In this document: piece after piece, positions 1-5,008 of the stretch
How positions within the stretch are numbered: position 1 is the first letter of the stretch
Layout of the letters: the number at the start of each line of letters is the position of its first letter
Source of the DNA: Caldimonas sp.
GTDB lineage: Bacteria > Pseudomonadota > Gammaproteobacteria > Burkholderiales > Burkholderiaceae_C
Reading direction: 5' to 3'
Assembly: GCA_030150305.1 (NCBI GenBank)
Contig: JASLGD010000093.1
Coordinates: forward strand, 1 to 5,008
DNA: 5,008 nucleotides
The notes under the pieces: model-generated
The model's input: only the letters and a program-made list of their open reading frames with translations
What the model was told of the DNA's origin: nothing
Database searches by the model: none
Position numbers and translations under genes: made by a program

Positions 1-19
1 CAAACCAACCCAGTTCGAT

Positions 20-24
20 AGGGA
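20..24 (+). promoter_or_regulatory. Ribosome binding site of the binding-protein gene
   Basis: AGGGA lies five bases before the ATG at 30, a reasonable Shine-Dalgarno match and spacing. It supports that ATG as the start. The 29 bases in front of the gene show no recognisable promoter or operator; the operon promoter, if it is nearby, lies upstream of the window. Confidence 0.55.
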
Positions 25-29
25 CCGAC

Positions 30-1145
30 ATGGATACTTCACTGTTTCGCACTCTTCTACTGACCCTCGCCTTCTGGGCGCTGCCGTTCGCGTCGGCTCA
101 CGCTCAGCAGGCGCCGATCAAGATCGGTGTGCTGATGCCGCTCAAGAGCGTCATAGGCAAGCAGGGCCAGCAAGGCGCCGACCTCGCGGCCGAGATGATC
201 AACGAGCAGGGGGGCGTCCTAGGCGGCCGCCGCATCGAGCTGATCACCTATGACTCGAATTTTTCTCCCGTCGACGGCGTCTCGGCCGCACAGCGGCTCA
301 TCAATCAGGACAAGGTGCAATTCATTGCCGGTGAGATCGGCAGCACACCCGCCCTTGCCGTCCTGCAGATCGCTCGTTCGACAAACACGCTGTTCATGGT
401 TGCCGTGCCCAAGCACCCGGATATCACAAAGTCCGGCTATGGAAGGGTCTTCCGACTCAACACGACGCTCGACGCTGATGCGGCATACAGCGACAAGTAC
501 CTCGACGCAAAGATCCAGTCGAAAAAGCTCGCGATCGTCGCCGAGAACAGCGATTACGGCCGCTACACCATCGATAGCTCGAAAAAGCACTTCGGGCCGC
601 GACTCGTTGACGCGGAGACGTTCGAGCTGACTCAGAACGACTTCACCACCTTGATGAGCAAGGTCAAGGCGAGCGGCGCCGACACTGTGTGCATCGTGGC
701 AGGTAAACCCGAACAGGCGGCCGCTGCGCTTCGCGCGATGTCGCAACTCGGTCTGCAGGTTCACCGTTGCATGGCGGTTGGTGTCCTCAACGCGCAAAGT
801 CTGGCGCTTGCTGGCGATGCGGCCGAAGGCGCCTTCGGTTCCGACATCTACACGGCCTCGCTAGCCAACCCGCTGAACGAACAATTCGTGAAGCGCTTCC
901 AGGCCAAGTACGGAAACACGCCTGAGAAGATCGAAGAGCTCGGCTTTGAGGCGGTCTGGCTTGTCGCCAAGGCGATCGCGGCCGCTGGCACGGCGACGGA
1001 TACCGAGAAGGTGGCCGAGGTGTTGCACAAGGGCACTTGGCCGACGCCGCGCGGCGACATCACCTTCGATCAGGGCGGTCAGGCGCAAGCCAAGCGTTAT
1101 GTCGATTTCGTCGTCAAGAGCGGCAAGCTCACAGTCGCGAACTGA
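30..1145 (+). CDS. Periplasmic substrate-binding protein of a branched-chain amino acid-type (HAAT) ABC importer
   Basis: This 371-residue protein captures the ligand in the periplasm and presents it to the permease encoded downstream. The N-terminus is a Sec signal peptide: Arg7, a hydrophobic stretch at about residues 9-23 and an AHA motif ending at residue 25, with likely cleavage before Gln26. There is no lipobox cysteine, so the mature protein should be soluble. The mature part fits the Peripla_BP_6 (type I, LivJ/LivK-like) fold. It starts with IKIGVLMPL (30-38), then an AAEMINEQGGVLGGRRIEL segment (about 53-71), an AENSDYGR hinge-side motif (171-178), a GFEAVW segment (305-310) and the C-terminal RGDITFDQGGQA segment (341-352). 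The length is normal for the family. Only two cysteines remain after processing (221 and 247). The gene stops 5 bases before the livH-type gene. The family and role are secure. The ligand cannot be read from the sequence: branched-chain amino acids, amides, or aromatic or other carboxylates are all possible. Confidence 0.93.
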   Translation: MDTSLFRTLLLTLAFWALPFASAHAQQAPIKIGVLMPLKSVIGKQGQQGADLAAEMINEQGGVLGGRRIELITYDSNFSPVDGVSAAQRLINQDKVQFIAGEIGSTPALAVLQIARSTNTLFMVAVPKHPDITKSGYGRVFRLNTTLDADAAYSDKYLDAKIQSKKLAIVAENSDYGRYTIDSSKKHFGPRLVDAETFELTQNDFTTLMSKVKASGADTVCIVAGKPEQAAAALRAMSQLGLQVHRCMAVGVLNAQSLALAGDAAEGAFGSDIYTASLANPLNEQFVKRFQAKYGNTPEKIEELGFEAVWLVAKAIAAAGTATDTEKVAEVLHKGTWPTPRGDITFDQGGQAQAKRYVDFVVKSGKLTVAN

Positions 1146-1150
1146 TCGCC

Positions 1151-2014
1151 ATGTCTGAGCTCGTTCTCCAGTTGGTGGCGAACGGCGTCTCGACCGGTGT
1201 GGGCTACGCGCTGGTCGCGCTCAGCCTGACCCTTGTGTTCGGCGTCCTGCACGTCATCAACTTCGCCCACGGCGAGATTTTTATGGTGGGCGCGCTCACG
1301 GCCTTGCTGGGCACGCGCGTCGGGGTGCCCTACGGCTTGACCCTTCCCTTGGCGCTGGTGGCCGGGACCGGGCTCGGGGCCGTCCTCGACTGGATCTGCG
1401 TTCGGCCCCTGCTGGCGCGAGGTAGCGACAAGACCGAGGTTTTGCTTAGCACCTTCGCGGCGTCCATCCTCGTCTACGAAGGCGTGGCGCTTGCGTACGG
1501 CAGTCAGCCAGCCGACGTTTCTGGTGTGCCAGGCGTCCTCTCGCTGGGGCCGGTGGCATTGACGTGGCAGCGCATCTTCGTCCTGCTAGCTGGAATCGTC
1601 GTGCTCGTCGCGCTCGAGCTGGTGTTGAAACGGACGCGCTTCGGCGTGCAGATGCGCGCGATTGCGCAAAGCCCATTCGCTGCCAGCGTGATCGGCATCC
1701 GCATCCAGCGGATCAGCAGCTTGACCTTCGTGCTCGCGGCCGCAATCGCTGCACTCTCAGGCGCCCTGTTGGCACCGGCCATCTTCTTTTCTCCGACCAT
1801 GGGCCACGCAACCATGATCAAGGCGTTCGTCGTCGTTGTGATGGGAGGACTTGGCAGCGCGCGTGGAGCCGTCATTTTCGGCCTGCTGCTCGGCGTGTTC
1901 GAAGCGCTGGTCGGAGGATTTCTGTCGGAAGGGTTTGCCGCGGTCGCCGTATACGCGTTGATGCTGGTGACGCTGCTCTGGCGCCCAACAGGACTGCTGG
2001 GACGGCCGGCATGA
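1151..2014 (+). CDS. livH: LivH-type inner-membrane permease of the ABC importer
   Basis: This 287-residue, strongly hydrophobic protein is one half of the transmembrane channel; its partner is the LivM domain of the next gene. Visible family marks are LTLVFGVLHVINFAHGE near residues 26-42 (the typical LivH first-helix/loop motif), a cytoplasmic coupling region around KRTRFGVQMRAIAQ (160-173) that would contact the ATPases, MGGLGSARGA (231-240) and a C-terminal RPTGLLG (278-284). I count roughly eight membrane segments by hydrophobicity. It is slightly shorter than E. coli LivH but complete. The reading frame is open further upstream to 1037, but that part overlaps the binding-protein gene. 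The ATG at 1151 places the protein start directly before the first helix, as in homologues. There is no clear Shine-Dalgarno sequence before it, and the previous stop is only 5 bases away, so translation probably depends on coupling. The stop overlaps the next start as ATGA. Confidence 0.93.
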   Translation: MSELVLQLVANGVSTGVGYALVALSLTLVFGVLHVINFAHGEIFMVGALTALLGTRVGVPYGLTLPLALVAGTGLGAVLDWICVRPLLARGSDKTEVLLSTFAASILVYEGVALAYGSQPADVSGVPGVLSLGPVALTWQRIFVLLAGIVVLVALELVLKRTRFGVQMRAIAQSPFAASVIGIRIQRISSLTFVLAAAIAALSGALLAPAIFFSPTMGHATMIKAFVVVVMGGLGSARGAVIFGLLLGVFEALVGGFLSEGFAAVAVYALMLVTLLWRPTGLLGRPA

Positions 2015-3807
2015 AGGAGCTCCTCGTTGTTCGAGCGGCGGCCGTCGTGGTGGTCGCCGCGCTGATCGCTTGGCTATGTACATCGCCCTACATTGCCGAC
2101 GTCGCGGCGTATGCCGTGGCTCTCGCCCTTTTCGCCGTCGCGGTGGGGCTCACGTTCGGCCAGCTCGGTTACGTGAGTTTCGGTCACGCTGCGTTCCTTG
2201 GGCTCGGCGCCTACTTTGTCGGATTGCTGGTGAGCTATACCGGCCTGAGCTACTGGATTCTGCTGCCCGTTTCAATCGTGCCGGGGATCTTGCTAGGCGC
2301 GCTCGTCGGCTGGGCATCGGTCAGGGTCGGCGGCGCCTATTTCGCCATCGCGACGTTGACGCTAGCGGAGATGCTTCGCCTTCTCGCGCTCAATTGGGTC
2401 GATCTGACGCGTGGCCCGATGGGCATGCTCGTGATGGTGCCGCCGCTGGATTGGGCCAAGTTGTTCGGATGGAGCCCGCAGCAGGCCTATCTTTTCGTCC
2501 TCGTCACCGTATTGGGCCTTGTTCTAGTCCTGCTGTCTCGCGTCATCGCTGGACCTCTCGGACGGGCTTGGGCGTTCGTCGGACAAGCGCCGGCGCTGGC
2601 CGAATCGGTCGGCATCCCGGCTATTGGCGCCCGGGTGATCAACGTAGCCTTGTCTGGAGGCATCGCGTCGCTCGCGGGCGGTCTGCTGATCCCAAAGGCT
2701 CTGGTACTGTCGCCTGACCTGTTCTCTACTTCACTATCGGCGACGGGGCTGCTCTCGGTCGTGCTCGGCGGCAAGGCGACCCTCATGGGGCCGGTGATCG
2801 GCGGCTTGCTGTTCGGTCTCTTGCCCGAGGCCCTTCGCGCCGTCGATCAGTACCGGATGGCGCTCTTCGCGCTGCTTCTCCTGGTCGCGGTCCGAGTCCT
2901 GCCTGGCGGCATTACATCGCTCGTGCCCAGACTTTGGCGCGCGAAGTCTACGAGACTCGCAGTCACGGCAGTGCCATCGGCAGACGCTGCTAAAACAGCC
3001 GGCCCGATCGCGACCGCCGACGACGGCGCGGGGGCGGCAGTCGAAGTGGTCAACCTGACTCGCCGATTCGGAGGACTCACCGCAGTCAAGGGCGTCTCCT
3101 TCAACGTCTCCCACGGCGAGCTTGTCGGCCTGATCGGGCCGAATGGCGCGGGGAAGACGACTTGCTTTTCAATGATCAGCGGGTTTTTGGAAGCGAGTGA
3201 GGGGGAGATCCGTCTCAACGGCACATCGCTGCGAGGCGTGGCCCCCAATCGCGTCGCTGCGATGGGGCTGGTGCGCACCTTTCAACAGACCGCGCACTGC
3301 GCGGGATTGTCCGTGCGAGACAACGTGCTCTTCGCGTCGTACTTGCTTCACCGCGAACGGCCGTGGGCAGGCGTGATCCGCACCCCGGCGTACCGGGTGC
3401 GCGAAGACGAGCGCATGGCGCATGCCATGGACTGCCTGCGTGCGGTCGGACTGCACGACCGCGACAACGCACTCGCGGGAACCCTTTCGTATGGCGACCA
3501 GAAGCTGCTCGGCGTGGCCATAGCGCTGGCGGCGCGCCCCCGCGTTCTTCTTCTCGATGAACCCGCCGCCGGGCTGAACCACACCGAGGGGCTGCGCCTC
3601 GCGGAGGTCTTGCGCGCCTTGCAGCTTGAGCACTGCACGATTCTGATCATCGACCACAACCTGCCGTTGCTGATGTCGATCTGTGAGCGCATCGTTGTTC
3701 TCCAGCACGGCGAAAAGATCGCGGAAGACCGCCCGGCGGCCATTGCAGAACACCCGCAGGTGCTCAAGGCGTACTTGGGGACACCCGACCTGGAGGCGCA
3801 GACGTGA
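2011..3807 (+). CDS. livM-livG: LivM-LivG fusion: permease domain joined to ATP-binding domain
   Basis: This 598-residue polypeptide combines two subunits that are separate in E. coli. Residues 1 to about 310 are a LivM-type permease: an N-terminal helix, LTFGQLGYVSFGHAAFLGLG (47-66), a coupling loop around GPLGRAWAFVGQAPALAES (181-199) and LGGKATLMGPVIGG (252-265). A polar, Ala/Thr/Asp-rich linker follows (about 311-343). Residues 344-598 are a LivG-type ATPase: Walker A GPNGAGKT (376-383), Q-loop RTFQQ (422-426), signature LSYGDQ (492-497), Walker B RVLLLDEP (511-518, with Asp516 and Glu517) and the switch histidine in IIDHN (His549). All catalytic elements are present. There is no stop or frameshift between the halves. 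No methionine occurs between residues 283 and 388, so a separate LivG with an ATG start is not possible. The frame is open upstream to 1564, but the ATG at 2011 overlaps the livH stop and gives the expected LivM N-terminus. Such permease/ATPase fusions are known in this transporter family. The substrate is undetermined. Confidence 0.93.
   Translation: MKELLVVRAAAVVVVAALIAWLCTSPYIADVAAYAVALALFAVAVGLTFGQLGYVSFGHAAFLGLGAYFVGLLVSYTGLSYWILLPVSIVPGILLGALVGWASVRVGGAYFAIATLTLAEMLRLLALNWVDLTRGPMGMLVMVPPLDWAKLFGWSPQQAYLFVLVTVLGLVLVLLSRVIAGPLGRAWAFVGQAPALAESVGIPAIGARVINVALSGGIASLAGGLLIPKALVLSPDLFSTSLSATGLLSVVLGGKATLMGPVIGGLLFGLLPEALRAVDQYRMALFALLLLVAVRVLPGGITSLVPRLWRAKSTRLAVTAVPSADAAKTAGPIATADDGAGAAVEVVNLTRRFGGLTAVKGVSFNVSHGELVGLIGPNGAGKTTCFSMISGFLEASEGEIRLNGTSLRGVAPNRVAAMGLVRTFQQTAHCAGLSVRDNVLFASYLLHRERPWAGVIRTPAYRVREDERMAHAMDCLRAVGLHDRDNALAGTLSYGDQKLLGVAIALAARPRVLLLDEPAAGLNHTEGLRLAEVLRALQLEHCTILIIDHNLPLLMSICERIVVLQHGEKIAEDRPAAIAEHPQVLKAYLGTPDLEAQT
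3791..3796 (+). promoter_or_regulatory. Ribosome binding site for the livF-type gene
   Basis: TGGAGG, inside the end of the LivM-LivG gene, is the best Shine-Dalgarno match in the window. It lies 7 bases before a GTG at 3804 and 10 bases before the ATG at 3807. The site is real-looking but does not by itself settle which of the two adjacent codons is used. Confidence 0.55.
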
Positions 3808-4508
3808 TGCTCAGCGTCAAGGGCCTGAAGGTCTCATACGGTGCCGTCTCGGCTGTGAACGGCGTATCCATGCAGATCGGCCGCGGTGAGGTCGTGGCTC
3901 TGGTAGGTGCCAATGGGGCCGGAAAGTCCTCGATCCTAAACGCACTCATGGGCCTCATTCGCCACAGCGCGGAAGAGCTCTCGATGGAGACAACGCCAAT
4001 TCAGTCATTGGATACGCGGCAACGAATCCAGGCCGGCATTGCACTCTCACCCGAGGGAAGGCACGTCTTTCCGCTGCTGACAGTGCGAGAGAACATCGAC
4101 CTGGGGTTTATCGGCAGCGACCCGTCCTCGATGACGACGCGTCGCCAATCGATGTACGCGCGATTCCCGCGCTTGAGCGAGCGCGAGTGGCAAGCAGCCG
4201 GCAGTCTCTCCGGCGGCGAGCAGCAGATGCTCGCTATCGCGCGCGCGGTGATGGCCGGGCCGAAGTTGCTGATGCTCGACGAGCCAACGCTCGGGCTGGC
4301 TCCGATCGTGGTCCGTGACCTCATCACGGCTATCCGCGCTTTGCGCGATTCCGGAATGTCGGTCCTGCTTGCAGAACAGAACACGGAGATGGCCTTGTCC
4401 GTGGCTGATCGCGGTTATGTCGTGCAATCGGGCCGGATCGTCAAACAGGACAGCGCCAAGGCGCTGAAGGCGGACGACAGCGTCCGCGAAGCTTTTATGG
4501 GGATGTGA
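3807..4508 (+). CDS. livF: LivF-type ATP-binding subunit of the ABC importer
   Basis: This 233-residue cytoplasmic ATPase is the second nucleotide-binding partner beside the LivG domain of the fusion protein. Motifs in order are Walker A GANGAGKS (34-41), the LivF hallmark PEGRHVFPLLTVRENI (82-97), signature LSGGEQQ (134-140), Walker B LLMLDEP (154-160, Asp158 and Glu159), D-loop LGLAP (162-166) and LLAEQN (187-192). The switch position holds Gln191 instead of histidine, which is the usual LivF condition and not a defect. Length is normal (E. coli LivF is similar). The ATG at 3807 shares one base with the preceding stop (TGATG). A GTG at 3804, giving one extra residue, is an alternative with better Shine-Dalgarno spacing. 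ATG is chosen because homologues usually begin with Met-Leu-x-Val just before the first strand. The stop overlaps the start of the amidohydrolase gene in the same TGATG manner. Confidence 0.93.
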   Translation: MLSVKGLKVSYGAVSAVNGVSMQIGRGEVVALVGANGAGKSSILNALMGLIRHSAEELSMETTPIQSLDTRQRIQAGIALSPEGRHVFPLLTVRENIDLGFIGSDPSSMTTRRQSMYARFPRLSEREWQAAGSLSGGEQQMLAIARAVMAGPKLLMLDEPTLGLAPIVVRDLITAIRALRDSGMSVLLAEQNTEMALSVADRGYVVQSGRIVKQDSAKALKADDSVREAFMGM

Positions 4509-5008
4509 TGAGCCAGCCAGCCCTTCTCCGCGGTGCGCCACCGCACCACTTCGTTGACGAGCCGTGGCTCGCGCTTCGGGACGAGCCCATCCTCGAACCC
4601 GATCTGCCGATCGTCGATCCGCATCACCACCTTTGGGACCGTCGGCCACACAGCTTGTATCTCCTGCCGGAGCTTCTCGCGGACATCGGCAGTGGGCATC
4701 TGGTCCGCGGCACTGTGTTCATCGAGTGCACTTCCATGTATCGCGCCGATGGCGATCCGCGCTTCGCGTGCGTCGGCGAAGTCGAGTTTGTCAACGGGAT
4801 CGGTGCGATGAGCGCGAGCGGCGTTTACGGCCCGGTGCGGGCGTGCGCTGGAATCATCGGCAAGGTCGACCTGACGCAAGGTGCGGCTGCCCGCGACCCC
4901 CTCGAGGCGATGATCGCCCGTGCGCCGGACCGTTTTCGGGGCGTCCGCCACATGGCCGCCTGGGACACTAGCAAGGAAGTCAGCACACTCGTTCGTCCCC
5001 CGCCGCCC
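4508..5008 (+). CDS. Amidohydrolase of the COG3618 / Amidohydro_2 family, 3' end missing
   Basis: The frame opens with an ATG overlapping the livF stop and stays open to the window edge, giving 167 residues of a protein that is usually around 300 or more. It is a predicted cytoplasmic metal-dependent hydrolase with a TIM-barrel fold. The first barrel strand carries IVDPHHHLWD (35-44), where His39 and His41 form the HxH metal-binding pair. The characteristic TVFIECTSMYRADGD (69-83), GEVEFVNGIGAMSASGVYGP (90-109), CAGIIGKVDL (113-122) and DRFRGVRHMAAWD (141-153) follow. The proline run at the end (164-167) fits the loop seen after this point in relatives, so it is not a frameshift sign. Known members hydrolyse lactones (2-pyrone-4,6-dicarboxylate, sugar lactones) or decarboxylate aromatic acids; which reaction applies here cannot be decided. 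A GGGG at 4499-4502, five bases before the ATG, is a weak ribosome binding site. The overlap with livF implies coupled expression with the importer. Confidence 0.9.
   Translation, partial: MSQPALLRGAPPHHFVDEPWLALRDEPILEPDLPIVDPHHHLWDRRPHSLYLLPELLADIGSGHLVRGTVFIECTSMYRADGDPRFACVGEVEFVNGIGAMSASGVYGPVRACAGIIGKVDLTQGAAARDPLEAMIARAPDRFRGVRHMAAWDTSKEVSTLVRPPPP

Noticed and set aside
219..797. Long open frame on the minus strand (192 codons) inside the binding-protein gene
   Set aside because: It is antisense to a clearly recognised gene, the translation is Arg/Asp/Val-rich with no known motif, and stop-poor antisense frames are expected at this GC content.
2070..2717. Plus-strand frame of 215 codons inside the LivM part
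   Set aside because: It is a frame-shifted reading of the permease, extremely Arg-rich and without motifs; the fusion gene covers it fully.
3030..3048. Possible internal start (GTG at 3046 after a G-rich stretch) producing a free LivG domain
   Set aside because: The G-run is 11 bases away and poorly placed, GTG is a weak start, and the valine fits the first strand of the ATPase; there is not enough support to annotate it.
3169..3753. Long minus-strand frame (194 codons) opposite the LivG domain
   Set aside because: The plus strand here encodes an intact ATPase with all motifs; the antisense product shows no domain, and no ribosome binding site supports it.
4047..4951. Two minus-strand open frames (4047-4649 and 4415-4951) across livF and the hydrolase
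   Set aside because: Both are shadows of plus-strand genes with recognisable motifs; their translations are low in hydrophobic core and have no family resemblance.
4533..4971. Two plus-strand frames (4533-4811 and 4564-4971) at the 3' end
   Set aside because: They are out of frame with the amidohydrolase that starts at 4508, whose motifs continue to the window edge; both are Arg/Ser-rich shadows.
4997..5008. C-rich end encoding four prolines, considered as a sequencing artefact or frameshift
   Set aside because: Relatives of this amidohydrolase also have a proline-rich loop at this point, and the frame upstream is intact up to the edge.
1..5008. Search for CRISPR repeats, tRNA, transposon ends, inverted-repeat terminators
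   Set aside because: None was seen by eye; coding sequence is essentially continuous and composition looks uniform throughout.

Overview
The window reads as one continuous (+)-strand operon segment from a GC-rich bacterium. The even GC-rich codon use, the branched-chain amino acid type ABC importer (Liv/HAAT family) and the co-transcribed amidohydrolase are all common in soil or environmental Proteobacteria. Burkholderiales or Rhizobiales-like lineages are the best guess, but nothing in the sequence fixes the taxon.

Layout: (1) bases 1-29 are a short leader with a ribosome binding site. (2) 30-1145 encodes a secreted substrate-binding protein with a signal peptide. (3) 1151-2014 encodes a LivH-type permease. 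(4) 2011-3807 encodes one polypeptide carrying a LivM-type permease followed by a LivG-type ATPase. (5) 3807-4508 encodes a LivF-type ATPase. (6) 4508-5008 is the 5' part of a COG3618-type metal-dependent amidohydrolase gene that runs off the window. There is no intergenic space beyond 5 bases. The last three junctions are overlapping stop/start codons, so the genes are almost certainly co-transcribed and translationally coupled. No terminator, RNA gene, repeat, mobile element or CRISPR array was seen.

How it works together: the periplasmic binding protein captures a small ligand and delivers it to a membrane channel formed by the LivH protein and the LivM domain. Transport is powered by the LivG domain and LivF. 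The amidohydrolase, whose start overlaps the end of livF, probably hydrolyses (or decarboxylates) the imported compound or a downstream product. Transporters of this family carry not only Leu/Ile/Val but also amides, urea, short carboxylates and aromatic acids. The attached hydrolase therefore makes a catabolic substrate (lactone, aromatic acid or amide) at least as likely as branched-chain amino acids; this is inference.

The most notable points are the LivM-LivG fusion and the hydrolase locked into the transporter operon. Both are variations on known themes, and I see no convincing evidence of an undescribed system.
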